NCBI GenBank assembly: GCA_016929065.1
Contig: JAFGJO010000026.1
Span: forward strand, 1 to 35,245
DNA: 35,245 bases
Reading direction: 5' to 3'
From: Spirochaetales bacterium
Lineage (GTDB): Bacteria; Spirochaetota; Spirochaetia; SZUA-6; RPPD01
Below the pieces are notes generated by a model. That model was not told the origin of the DNA, did no database searches, and saw only the letters and a list, made by a program, of their open reading frames with translations. Made by a program: the position numbers and the translations under genes. Shown here piece after piece: positions 27,408 to 34,565 of the stretch; position 1 is the stretch's first letter, and the number at the start of each line of letters is the position of its first letter.

Positions 27408-28547
27408 ATGGGGAAAATCGCCGCTGTTCTGATCGTAATGTTCGCCTTTTTCGTCGCTGCACCGCTTTCCGTGTCCGCGCAAGAGGTGGTCATTATGACG
27501 GAGATAACAATGTTAAGAGTAAACTCTATTATTGAAAAATATGGTTGTGTGGAAAAAGGCGTTTATAACAGGAAGGCTGATGTAGTCGTTGACGTCGAAT
27601 TTGAAGATACTGAAAAAGTTTATGCAATTGAAGGAGACGAGAAGGTATTGGATACTCCTGAAGAATTTGTGACAGCAGCGTGGTTTGCGAAAGTAACAAT
27701 AAAGGATGTTAAGGCGGCGGAAGAGATATCAAAGGAGTTGCCGCAGGGGAAAGAAGGGGCGTTGAAGTTATGCGCGATGTGGACGAAGAAGTGGACTGAG
27801 GCACATTTTATTGAATTTAAATCTGAGGAAGCACGGAAAGCCCAGAAAGAAAGCTATCTCAAAATTATTGATACTATCGCCAAGAAAAACGGTATTTCTC
27901 CCGCTGAAATTAATAAATACTTCGCCGAGGCGATGAAGGGCGAGATCGACCGGGTGGTTGATGAAGCGTACAGTACGGTGGAGTTTAAACTTCAAAACTT
28001 TAAAGACGAAATAAATGTAGTAAAAATTATCCGACTAAAAAATGGAACTTATGATATATATGCTAGAAATGGTGGGGATTTTAAAAAACTCGGCAATGTT
28101 AGCGATGTAGAGAAGGATTTAAGTCAGTTTACAGCTATCGGTTTTACTCCCGCTCAAGCCGCCGAGTGCAAAGAAGCCGCTGGACCACTGCGCATTATCT
28201 GGTCGATCGCCGACCTGGCCCCAATCGTAAATGCTAAAAAACTCCTTTATGCTTTTTATCAAAAACCCTCCCCCGAAAGCTATATCGCCCTTGCTTATGG
28301 TCTTGCTTCTTTTAAAATATTTAGAATGGAAAATATCGAGCTTAATGATTTTCAAAGAAGATGTCTTGGTATAACTATAACCCAGCTTAGCGGAGGCCTA
28401 GCCAAAAGTCTGGCGCCCGTTGTTGATGATATCGTTGATACATATTTAAAAGACAAATCTAAAGTAAATTTAGTACTCCTTACCGACATCAAAGGCCAAC
28501 TTGTACTAAACTCCTCCGGCGGCCCAGTCAATCAGGTAAAATACTAG
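27408..28547 (+). CDS. Exported protein of unknown function
   Basis: A 379-residue protein beginning with a signal peptide, cleaved probably after SVSA (about residue 24). I do not recognise the mature protein. It is rich in Lys and Glu, with predicted helices at about 95-170 (KAAEEISKEL, EEARKAQKESYLKIIDTIAKK). A more hydrophobic C-terminal half contains SIADLAPIVNAKKLLYAFY. The signal-peptide-coding segment (27416-27490) is repeated almost exactly at 29257-29331, so this 5' end may have been acquired as a cassette. GGGGGAG precedes the ATG. Base composition of the later part is more AT-rich than neighbouring housekeeping genes. Confidence 0.6.
   Translation: MGKIAAVLIVMFAFFVAAPLSVSAQEVVIMTEITMLRVNSIIEKYGCVEKGVYNRKADVVVDVEFEDTEKVYAIEGDEKVLDTPEEFVTAAWFAKVTIKDVKAAEEISKELPQGKEGALKLCAMWTKKWTEAHFIEFKSEEARKAQKESYLKIIDTIAKKNGISPAEINKYFAEAMKGEIDRVVDEAYSTVEFKLQNFKDEINVVKIIRLKNGTYDIYARNGGDFKKLGNVSDVEKDLSQFTAIGFTPAQAAECKEAAGPLRIIWSIADLAPIVNAKKLLYAFYQKPSPESYIALAYGLASFKIFRMENIELNDFQRRCLGITITQLSGGLAKSLAPVVDDIVDTYLKDKSKVNLVLLTDIKGQLVLNSSGGPVNQVKY
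27416..27490 (+). repeat. 75-bp direct repeat, copy 1 (signal-peptide segment)
   Basis: Identical to 29257-29331 except for one base (C here, T there, changing Pro to Leu). It encodes the hydrophobic core and cleavage region of the signal peptide of the gene starting at 27408. Confidence 0.95.
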
Positions 28548-28601
28548 AATCCAAAAAAGGAGAAAGCAAAAAAGCGGCGGCGGGAAGGGGAGAGGAATAA
28601 C

Positions 28602-28730
28602 ATGCCAACAATCTCAATGTTTTTCGGAATTATTATCCGGATGTACTACTCACCCAAAGAACATAATCCACCCCATTTTCATGTTTATTATCAAAACAAT
28701 TTGAAAGGGATTTTATGTACAAGTCTGTAA
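28602..28730 (+). pseudogene. Truncated DUF4160 gene
   Basis: The 42-residue reading frame starts like DUF4160 proteins (MPTISMFFGIIIRMYY, then HNPPHFHVYYQN). DUF4160 proteins usually run to about 80 residues. Here the frame ends after ILCTSL, overlapping the start of the DUF2442 gene by 16 bp. The missing 3' half suggests a deletion joining it to DUF2442. It has an AGAGG ribosome-binding site, so a short peptide may still be made. DUF4160 and DUF2442 genes commonly occur as a pair whose function is unproven. Confidence 0.75.
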
Positions 28731-28948
28731 AAAAAGTTTATCCGCTGGAAGATTACAAAGTTAGAATTATTTTCAGCGGCAGGGAAGAAAAAATAATTGA
28801 TTTGAAGCCTTTCTTAAAGCGCGGAAAATATAAAGAGCTTCTAGACAAAAAGCTCTTTGCTACTGTCCATGTCGCTTTTGATACTATCGAATGGGATAAT
28901 AAGCTCGATTTAGATCCTGAATTTTTATATAATTGCAGCAGTAATTGA
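28715..28948 (+). CDS. DUF2442 family protein
   Basis: A 77-residue protein matching the DUF2442 pattern: VKKVYPLEDYKVRIIFSGRE, then DLKPFLKRGKYKELLDKKLF, then TIEWDNKLDLDPEFLY. These are small soluble proteins often paired with DUF4160 in toxin-antitoxin-like operons, with role unproven. It appears complete. Its start overlaps the end of the shortened DUF4160 frame, with no independent ribosome-binding site obvious, so its translation may depend on that frame. Confidence 0.75.
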   Translation: MYKSVKKVYPLEDYKVRIIFSGREEKIIDLKPFLKRGKYKELLDKKLFATVHVAFDTIEWDNKLDLDPEFLYNCSSN

Positions 28949-28994
28949 AGTGCAGACCGCTGCCGGCGGGAGAAGGGGATAGGAAAGGGGAAGT

Positions 28995-29183
28995 ATGACA
29001 ACCAAAGAAGAAGTAAAAAAAATGCTCGATAATCTGCCGGACAATGTCTCGGTGGAAGATATTATGTATGAGCTATACTTCAAGCAGAAAGTTGACCGGG
29101 GATTAAAGGATTACGCGGCAGGAAATTATGTTTCCCATGAAGATATCTTAAAAGAAGCCCATCAATGGCTAAAGCAAAAATAA
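28995..29183 (+). CDS. Antitoxin-like protein of a ParE/RelE-type module
   Basis: A 62-residue, mostly charged protein. NVSVEDIMYELYFKQKVDRG followed by a HEDILKEAHQWLK tail is a pattern I associate with antitoxins encoded just before ParE/RelE toxins. It overlaps by 19 bp the toxin-like frame starting at 29165, which is the usual coupling. The toxin itself is broken, so this antitoxin is an orphan unless it acts on a toxin elsewhere. A GAAAGGGGA ribosome-binding site precedes the ATG. Confidence 0.7.
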   Translation: MTTKEEVKKMLDNLPDNVSVEDIMYELYFKQKVDRGLKDYAAGNYVSHEDILKEAHQWLKQK

Positions 29184-29386
29184 TCTGGTCTCAGGAAGCC
29201 AGAGAAGATTTTCTAAATATAAAAAACTATAAAGTACTAAATACTGAGCTACTGCTAATCGCCGCTGTTCTGATCGTAATGTTCGCCTTTTTCGTCGCTG
29301 CACTGCTTTCCGTGTCCGCGCAAGAGGTGGTGCAGGATTCTGGTGGTTATAACAATTCCTGTCATTTTGCAATAAAGGCCGCATAA
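29165..29386 (+). pseudogene. ParE-like toxin interrupted after about 22 residues
   Basis: The first 22 residues (MAKAKIIWSQEAREDFLNIK, then NY) look like the start of a ParE/RelE toxin. The frame then runs into the duplicated signal-peptide segment (29257-29331) and ends at 29386 in unrelated sequence. The toxin core and C-terminal active region are absent from the window. The result is a 73-residue chimera with a hydrophobic middle and no predicted toxin activity. Confidence 0.75.
29257..29331 (+). repeat. 75-bp direct repeat, copy 2
   Basis: Second copy of 27416-27490, 74 of 75 bases identical. It lies at the break point of the ParE-like toxin. The near identity implies a recent event. 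Confidence 0.95.
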
Positions 29387-29516
29387 ATGCTGCCATAGAT
29401 CGCAAAGAGGACAAGCCCTGGTTTTGTTTTTTTGGAGTTGATTTGTCCTCACCCCTGTCTGTCGATGGTCCGTGGCTTATGATGCCTCTTTCACGGGAAT
29501 GGGCAATAAAATGACA
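29360..29516. mobile_element. Small element with short inverted ends (MITE-like, tentative)
   Basis: A 157-bp stretch bounded by TGTCATTTT and its inverted copy AAAATGACA, flanked on both sides by TCC, which could be a 3-bp target duplication. It has no coding capacity. Sequence across its left boundary resembles 35-58 of the window. The ends are short, so this is a weak call. The rest of the gap to 29632 shows only the ribosome-binding site of the next gene. Confidence 0.35.
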
Positions 29517-29632
29517 TCCCGGCACGACTGTTAATTTAAATGTAGAAAAAGCGATTTTTATGCTTTCAGATTGAAACCTCGCATGATTTGTGATACATTC
29601 TCACTGAGATTAAACCCATTCAAGGGGGAGCA

Positions 29633-30952
29633 ATGAGAAAAAACCTATGGCGTTATATTACCCATTCCGTACTTTTATTTATCATACCCTTTAGCTGTGT
29701 TATTCCGGCGGATGACCCGGATCCTTTGGCTATCACTTTTTTGCCTGCCGCGGGCAGTTTTCAGGTGACGCCGGAAATATCGATCACGACCGGGGACGCA
29801 ACGGCGGAAATCCGGTTCACCAGGGACGGGAGTGATCCGGTGACCAGCGCCACTGCAGAGACATACACCGCGCCTTTCCTTTTTAATGGAACGCTCCGTG
29901 CATATGCAAGCGCAGCTGCAAAAAATGGACCGGAACGGGAGGGTCTTTTCAGCGTCACCGGGACAATTTCACTTCCCAAAACCGGACAGACAAATTCAAT
30001 AGCAACAGGAGATGACGGTGACCTGGAAATGGGAACGGACTTTCCCTATCCCCGGTTTACGATACATTCGAACGGAACCCTCACCGACAACCTGACCGGG
30101 CTCATGTGGGAGCAGACCCCTGTCAGCACCACATATAATTGGGTCAACGCATTTGAGACAAGGATTGCGGACCTCAACACCGCTGAGCTTGGAGGATATT
30201 CAGACTGGCGCCTCCCCAACAGAAATGAATTCCGGAGCCTGATGAATTATGGTTTGCCCGGAGGTTACCTGGAATTTTCAGGCTGGCTGGCGGGCCAAGG
30301 TTTTTATAATCTGGATGCAGTGGAGTTCTGGACATCCAGCACCTTTTATGAAGATGCAAACTATGCCTGGGTCGTTCATTTAATGGGTGGTCATGTCCTC
30401 AGTGGCCAGAAAACAAGCGCACGCCGGGTGCTTGCAGTCAGAGGAACGACCACCGGTCCGGCAAGTGTCCCTGTAACCGGGCAGAGCCTGGTTTTTCACC
30501 TTGGCGATGACGACAGGGCGCTTGCGGCGGGTATCCCGTGGCCCTCCCCCCGTTTTAATGACAATGGCAACGGCACCGTGACAGACAACCTGACGGGCTT
30601 GATGTGGTTGAAAACCCCCGGGACCACCGGCTATTCATGGTCTGCCGCGTGCTCCACGGGCCTTGCGGCATTCAACACGGCACTGGTGGGGGGGTATTCG
30701 GACTGGCGCATGCCCAATGTGAATGAGTTGGCGAGCATTGTCAACCACGGTTCCGGTGCCGGAACTGTGGCGGATTGGCTGAATCTGAATGGATTTTCAG
30801 AGGTCCCCGCCTCCATTTACTGGACCTCGACATGCTATGCCGGGGATGTGGTTCCAAGCCAGTACTGGTTTGTTTCCATGGGACAGGGCCCTGTGAATGT
30901 CTCCTCAGGTACATTATCGTTTAGAATGTGGGCTGTACGGGCAGGGCAATAA
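29633..30952 (+). CDS. Lipoprotein with two DUF1566 (Lcl C-terminal-like) domains
   Basis: A 439-residue surface-type protein. The signal peptide ends in PFSC (lipobox, Cys about 22). Residues about 33-110 form a short beta-rich domain with ITTGDATAEIRFTRDGSDP, the chitobiase/FN3-associated type often found in spirochaete lipoproteins. Two DUF1566 domains follow at about 125-270 and about 290-438. Each has DNLTGLMW, GGYSDWR(L/M)PN and WTS plus a closing R...AVR. These domains are thought to act in surface interaction or carbohydrate binding, but function is not established. AAGGGGGAG precedes the ATG. Confidence 0.85.
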   Translation: MRKNLWRYITHSVLLFIIPFSCVIPADDPDPLAITFLPAAGSFQVTPEISITTGDATAEIRFTRDGSDPVTSATAETYTAPFLFNGTLRAYASAAAKNGPEREGLFSVTGTISLPKTGQTNSIATGDDGDLEMGTDFPYPRFTIHSNGTLTDNLTGLMWEQTPVSTTYNWVNAFETRIADLNTAELGGYSDWRLPNRNEFRSLMNYGLPGGYLEFSGWLAGQGFYNLDAVEFWTSSTFYEDANYAWVVHLMGGHVLSGQKTSARRVLAVRGTTTGPASVPVTGQSLVFHLGDDDRALAAGIPWPSPRFNDNGNGTVTDNLTGLMWLKTPGTTGYSWSAACSTGLAAFNTALVGGYSDWRMPNVNELASIVNHGSGAGTVADWLNLNGFSEVPASIYWTSTCYAGDVVPSQYWFVSMGQGPVNVSSGTLSFRMWAVRAGQ

Positions 30953-31189
30953 GCTTGTCAAGTGGCCAGATACCCGTCTCGAGGGGTATAAGGAAGGCTG
31001 GAAATCAGGAAGAAGAAGTTATAAAAAACTCGGGAAAAGGGCAGCCAAGCCATCCCCATGAAATTGTAATAATCATAAATGCGTATTTGGTGGTGAAAGT
31101 TCCAATAACGATTTCAAAAGAATGCAGGGATGTATCAGAATACACAAAAATGTTCCTGGAACATGGCGTAACCGGGATGTTTTCCCTCT
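30953..31189. other. Intergenic region, no gene recognised
   Basis: An open frame continues through part of this 237-bp stretch, but it has no ribosome-binding site and no family resemblance. No terminator was found after the lipoprotein gene. Confidence 0.4.
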
Positions 31190-31816
31190 TCATTTTCCTC
31201 CAAGTGTCGAAGTAAATTCTTCGAATGCCATAAACCGAAGAAATGAGTTTTCATATGTGTCATAGAAAACCTGGTCTATATTTTTTAAATCCTTTTCTTC
31301 ATAATAATATCCCTGAATTGACTGTTTGAGAACAATCGTGCTGGCGAAACCGTCATGAATCTGCCATTCCACATCCATGGTCATTTCGGTTATCGGCCGA
31401 TTTCCAATTTCGCAAAAATTTGCTATGCAGGTAATCCCCCTGGCCCAGACATTTGTGATATGCACATCCTTGATAATTGCACCGATCTGGAATCTGGCTT
31501 TTTCCGCGCTTGAGGAACCAAACAGATCATCTGTTTCTTCGAATACATTATAACCATAATTCCGTAATTGTTTTTTGACAATTTCAATATATTGATCTTC
31601 TGCTTCTATAGTCGGGCTTTTCCATTCAAGTACAGATCTGTTTCCGAACTGATCTGCAAGATAGCCGATCCTTTTTCCTGTGGCTATTCTGAAAATTACC
31701 TTTCGTACAGAAATTATCTCGAATGTTTCAGCCATTTTTACTTTGGGCATTTTTTTTCTCTCAGCAGGAGTTTCACCAAATAGCACTCCAGCAGATACAA
31801 ACATAAAAATAAACAT
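31190..31816 (-). CDS. Exported protein of unknown function
   Basis: A 208-residue protein with a short hydrophobic N-terminus (MFIFMFVSAGVLFGE) consistent with the end of a signal peptide. The mature part mixes strands and helices, with GKRIGYLADQFGNRSV, YIEIVKKQLRNYGYNVFEE and IGAIIKDVHITNVW. This resembles proteins that sense or build complex surface structures but matches no family I can name. The signal peptide looks cut short. Deleting one T from the TTTT run at about 31839-31842 would join a better signal peptide start (MKKYFNLF at about 31871). So the gene may be frameshifted at its 5' end. Confidence 0.55.
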   Translation of the reverse strand: MFIFMFVSAGVLFGETPAERKKMPKVKMAETFEIISVRKVIFRIATGKRIGYLADQFGNRSVLEWKSPTIEAEDQYIEIVKKQLRNYGYNVFEETDDLFGSSSAEKARFQIGAIIKDVHITNVWARGITCIANFCEIGNRPITEMTMDVEWQIHDGFASTIVLKQSIQGYYYEEKDLKNIDQVFYDTYENSFLRFMAFEEFTSTLGGK

Positions 31817-31922
31817 GATTATCCATGATGCACATTTAAAACGGACAGAAAAGATTGAAGTACTTTTTCATGACAAAGTTGGAACAATACTTTTATGCAT
31901 TATTAAACAATATTAAAAATAG

Positions 31923-32015
31923 TGTCGAGGGTAATTGAGATTCACCACAAAAAGCCTCTCCAGGGTAATCGAGATTCATCACTGATTTTGCGTCAGGGTA
32001 ATCGAGATTCACCAC
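31923..32015 (+). mobile_element. Orphan IS21-type terminus with three internal repeats
   Basis: Three copies of a 21-bp unit, AGGGTAATYGAGATTCAYCAC, begin at 31928, 31962 and 31995, a 33-34 bp period. The outermost copy is preceded by TGTCG. Multiple subterminal repeats next to a TG-starting end are typical of IS21-family elements, where they serve as transposase binding sites. No istA or istB gene follows, so this is a remnant. The remaining sequence to about 32250 contains a short frame with KEYTVVRMSRLALYTWEAH that I could not assign. Confidence 0.6.
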
Positions 32016-32257
32016 TTCAGGCCAAAAAAAAATTATTTGCCGCAGCTGTTAAAGAGCCGGCAGCACGGTTTTGCTGCAGCAGGTACAGGATCTGCTGAAA
32101 GAATATACTGTTGTACGGATGTCGCGGCTTGCACTGTATACCTGGGAAGCGCATCTTTTAAAGAAAAAGACTGATTTGCACGTTCTGCTTTTGTAAACTT
32201 TAATCCAGTATTCGTAATTTTCGTGTATTTCGCAGTTTATTTTTCTGAGGATACTTC

Positions 32258-32294
32258 TTGACGTGCTGTTATACAGTTGTTATACTTGTTATAC
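32258..32294 (+). promoter_or_regulatory. Promoter and operator of the RelBE-type module
   Basis: TTGACG (32258-32263) and TATACT (32281-32286) are 17 bp apart. Three direct copies of GTTATAC, at 32268, 32279 and 32288, overlap the -10 and likely start site. They are probable binding sites for autorepression by the ribbon-helix-helix antitoxin. Confidence 0.75.
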
Positions 32295-32306
32295 GAGGGT
32301 AACAAA

Positions 32307-32519
32307 ATGATAGCGATACGTCTTGATCCTGAAACAGAAAAGAAACTCGCCAAACTTTCACAAGAGACTGGCAGGAGCAAGAGTTATTACGTAAAACAGG
32401 CCATAGATAATTTTCTTGAGGAACGCGCTGATTATCTGCTTGCACTTGCCGTTCTTGAGCGTGAAGAGCCGCGGAAATCAATAGCAGAGGTGAGAAAAGA
32501 GCTTGGCCTGGAGGATTGA
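32307..32519 (+). CDS. Ribbon-helix-helix antitoxin, RelB/CopG-type
   Basis: A 70-residue protein. The N-terminus MIAIRLDPETEKKLAKLSQ followed by TGRSKSYYVKQAIDNFLEE is the ribbon-helix-helix fold: one DNA-contacting strand then two helices. The C-terminal tail (EEPRKSIAEVRKELGL) would wrap the toxin. It probably represses its own operon through the GTTATAC repeats and neutralises the RelE-like toxin that overlaps its last 17 bp. ATG 32307 has GAGGG seven bases upstream. Confidence 0.88.
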   Translation: MIAIRLDPETEKKLAKLSQETGRSKSYYVKQAIDNFLEERADYLLALAVLEREEPRKSIAEVRKELGLED

Positions 32520-32772
32520 GTTTTCAGCAACTGCCATCAAGCAATTGAAAAAAATCGATAAAAAGCAGCAAAAAGAAATTCTTGATTATCTCGATTTTGA
32601 TGTTTCACCCTTAATTGACCCAAGAAGCCGGGGAAAGGCTCTTTCCGGTGACCTGAAGAATCTGTGGAGATACAGGGTAGGTGACTACCGGGTAATTTGT
32701 CAGATTCTTGATGCAGACTTGATTGTCTTTGCGATTGCGATAGGGCACAGAAAAAATATCTATAAAAAGTAA
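32503..32772 (+). CDS. RelE/ParE-family toxin
   Basis: An 89-residue protein beginning at TTG, inside the antitoxin 3' end. MAWRIEFSATAIKQLKKIDK, then GDLKNLWRYRVGDYRVICQI and AIGHRKNIYK, are standard RelE-fold segments with the expected basic residues (Arg in RYRVGDYR and GHRK). Known members cleave mRNA on the ribosome. Full length and intact reading frame indicate a functional pair with the preceding antitoxin. Confidence 0.9.
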   Translation: MAWRIEFSATAIKQLKKIDKKQQKEILDYLDFDVSPLIDPRSRGKALSGDLKNLWRYRVGDYRVICQILDADLIVFAIAIGHRKNIYKK

Positions 32773-32872
32773 GAAACAATACCATCAAATGATGGAAGCC
32801 ATTTCGTGTATTACGTAGTCAATAAAACTACTTCTCTTCGCGGTCTTTTTTTAAAAAATATTGTTATTACGG

Positions 32873-33442
32873 TTAAAACGAAATATCCTGTGATGAAATA
32901 ACATTGATGCACTGCAGGATATCGGCGGCAAGCTGCTCCAGTCCCAGAATATTTTTCTCCCGCTCATCCGGGGTCAGAACGGTATCTTTCGCGGCCTCGG
33001 CATACCGGACGAAAATATTTTTCATTCCGGGCATCAAAACAGTGTTGTACCAGTCGGCGAATGTTTTCGGCAGCGGCTGTTTGAGTAAGGGAAGAACCCC
33101 TTTTCCTTCCCATGTTTTTGTATCCAGCCGGACCACACAGGCAGCGTTTGCCAGAACATTAACCGGTTCTTCACCTTCATTTGTGTATTTGGCAAGATAA
33201 TCGCGGAAAACAAAGATACCACCCAGCAGATTTTCCAAAAGCAGAATAAGATTTGCCTTTTCCTGTCCAATCAGCTCATTATCGGTGGTAAGGTATTGGG
33301 TGTAATTCTTTCCAATTAATTTAAAATGCTGGATAGCTTTGTTCATCCAGCCGCCAAGGTCGTCGATATTGCGGAGTTCCGGCGGAATAATCCCTCCGCC
33401 GGACCATCTGTTGTGTGCCAGAAAAACCAGTTTGTTTGCCAT
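32873..33442 (-). CDS. Hypothetical helical protein, second gene of a coupled pair
   Basis: A 189-residue soluble protein that I do not recognise. It has no signal peptide. Long helices are visible at about 55-85 (ELIGQEKANLILLLENLLGG) and about 155-185 (DEREKNILGLEQLAADILQ). These two segments share a pattern (negatively charged cap, then a Leu-rich helix), which suggests an internal duplication. It starts three bases after the stop of the 68-residue gene upstream, so the two are almost certainly translated together. Confidence 0.6.
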   Translation of the reverse strand: MANKLVFLAHNRWSGGGIIPPELRNIDDLGGWMNKAIQHFKLIGKNYTQYLTTDNELIGQEKANLILLLENLLGGIFVFRDYLAKYTNEGEEPVNVLANAACVVRLDTKTWEGKGVLPLLKQPLPKTFADWYNTVLMPGMKNIFVRYAEAAKDTVLTPDEREKNILGLEQLAADILQCINVISSQDISF

Positions 33443-33445
33443 GTA

Positions 33446-33652
33446 TTACTCTTTATTCCGGACTCTTTTGGAGTCGATGTATGCTTTAATTGCCTTGTCG
33501 TCTATATAGCCGAGTTCAATCGCGATGATTCCGAACAGCTTGCTTGGGTCCTGTGCCTGTATTGTAAGGATTTCATCCACTTGCTGCTGGGTGAGGGCTT
33601 CAATCCTTACCAGAAATTCTCCAATTTTCTCGGAGATTTGAGTCTCTGCCAT
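33446..33652 (-). CDS. Small protein resembling a GspE/MshE N-terminal domain
   Basis: A 68-residue protein. IGEFLVRIEALTQQQVDEIL, then KLFGIIAIELGYIDDKAI, follow the repeated pattern (L..Q....LG..A..LGY) of the N-terminal domain of type II secretion and MshE ATPases, a helical domain that can bind c-di-GMP or partner proteins. No ATPase is attached. A GAGG ribosome-binding site precedes the ATG. It is the first gene of the pair with the 189-residue protein, so a joint scaffold or signalling role is possible but unproven. Confidence 0.6.
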   Translation of the reverse strand: MAETQISEKIGEFLVRIEALTQQQVDEILTIQAQDPSKLFGIIAIELGYIDDKAIKAYIDSKRVRNKE

Positions 33653-34216
33653 AATAACAACCTCGCTTTTATTATTAACTATATACAGATACCCGTGATA
33701 ATCAAGAAGTGAGAGGGAAATATTTAAATAAAACTGACAGGAAAAAATATATTCTCACAGCACCATGCTGAGCTGTTTTATTCATTCATCTTTCCCAAAA
33801 GGCGCGCCTTGTCAGGAATGCTGACTTCTTTCAGCTCCTCTGCTTTTTGATGAGTAAACTCCGTATAATCAGACAATCTGCATGCCTTTTGATGGTAATT
33901 ACATTAGCCCGGTCGGGCGAATGCCCGGAGTTTTCACTTAATAAAAACGTCCATGACGTAGATTGTGGGTAATAAAAACAAAGCTGGTGAAATATTGTTC
34001 TCTGCCGCGGGAATGCCCCTTTTTCGGAGCCTGCCATACCCCATCACCCTTTCTGTTTCAAGTATAGCACAAAAAATCGGCTTTTCAACCGGAAAATCCT
34101 GAATTACAACCAGCCAAGAACATACCTATCCCATTGTGCTTTGTGATTTTATCGAGAAGATGTTTTTATGAGTAATACAGCTATCCCGGCGGCCCACGAC
34201 CCTTCTTGTTCATACA
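33653..34216. other. Intergenic region with dispersed repeat
   Basis: About 560 bp with no gene recognised. It contains the second copy of the two-hairpin repeat (33900-33953) and a 12-bp palindrome AAGGCGCGCCTT at 33799-33810. A minus-strand frame at 33831-34037 runs through the repeat and is judged not to be a gene. Confidence 0.5.
33900..33953 (+). repeat. Dispersed two-hairpin repeat, copy 2
   Basis: Matches copy 1 (27161-27214, opposite strand) at 44 of 54 bases without gaps. The first hairpin is partly kept (CATTAGCCC / CGGGCGAATG); the second is degraded (TTTTCACTT / AATAAAAA). It is therefore an older or decaying copy. Confidence 0.8.
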
Positions 34217-34512
34217 GTGGATGATATCCTGGATGGCTTCGTGAAATTCACGTATCCGGATATTTATACATCATACAGTTTTAACGAGGGGCTGGCGCGG
34301 GTCCGGAATATTAGAATGAGCCTCCAGAAATGCGGGTATATCGACAAAACAGGGAAGGCAGTACTCCCCATTCAATACCAGGACGCGATGGCCTTCTCAA
34401 ACGGATATGCCGGCGTGCGGCTGAACGACAAATGGGGTTAATCGATAAAACCGGCAGGCTCGTTGTTCCCTGCCAATACGACTGGTTTGTGTACAACAAA
34501 TGTTTCTGGTAA
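34217..34512 (+). pseudogene. Frameshifted WG-repeat protein fragment
   Basis: Residues such as YSFNEGLARVRN, GYIDKTGKAVLPIQYQDA, FSNGYAGVRLNDKWG belong to the WG (KWGFI-type) beta-rosette repeat family. The frame stops right after KWG at about 34441. The next repeat, GLIDKTGRLVVPCQYDWF, continues in another frame and ends at 34512. A single lost base in GGGGTT at about 34435-34440 explains both. The 5' end also lacks a signal peptide or ribosome-binding site. Confidence 0.8.
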
Positions 34513-34565
34513 AACCGTAGACAGGAATTCTCATCCTTAGAAAGTAAAAGCGAAGATCGGAACGA

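Noticed and set aside
30928-31215. Plus-strand frame after the DUF1566 lipoprotein
   Set aside because: It begins inside the lipoprotein gene, lacks a ribosome-binding site and matches nothing recognised.
31928-32015. Possible CRISPR-like repeats
   Set aside because: Only three 21-bp copies with 12-13 bp spacers, next to a TG-type element end. This fits IS21 termini better, and there are no cas genes.
33799-33810. 12-bp palindrome AAGGCGCGCCTT
   Set aside because: A single short palindrome with no T run, no gene end and no second copy seen. No function can be supported.
33831-34037. Minus-strand frame of 68 residues
   Set aside because: It runs through the dispersed repeat, and its only resemblance is to the same repeat at 27161-27214.
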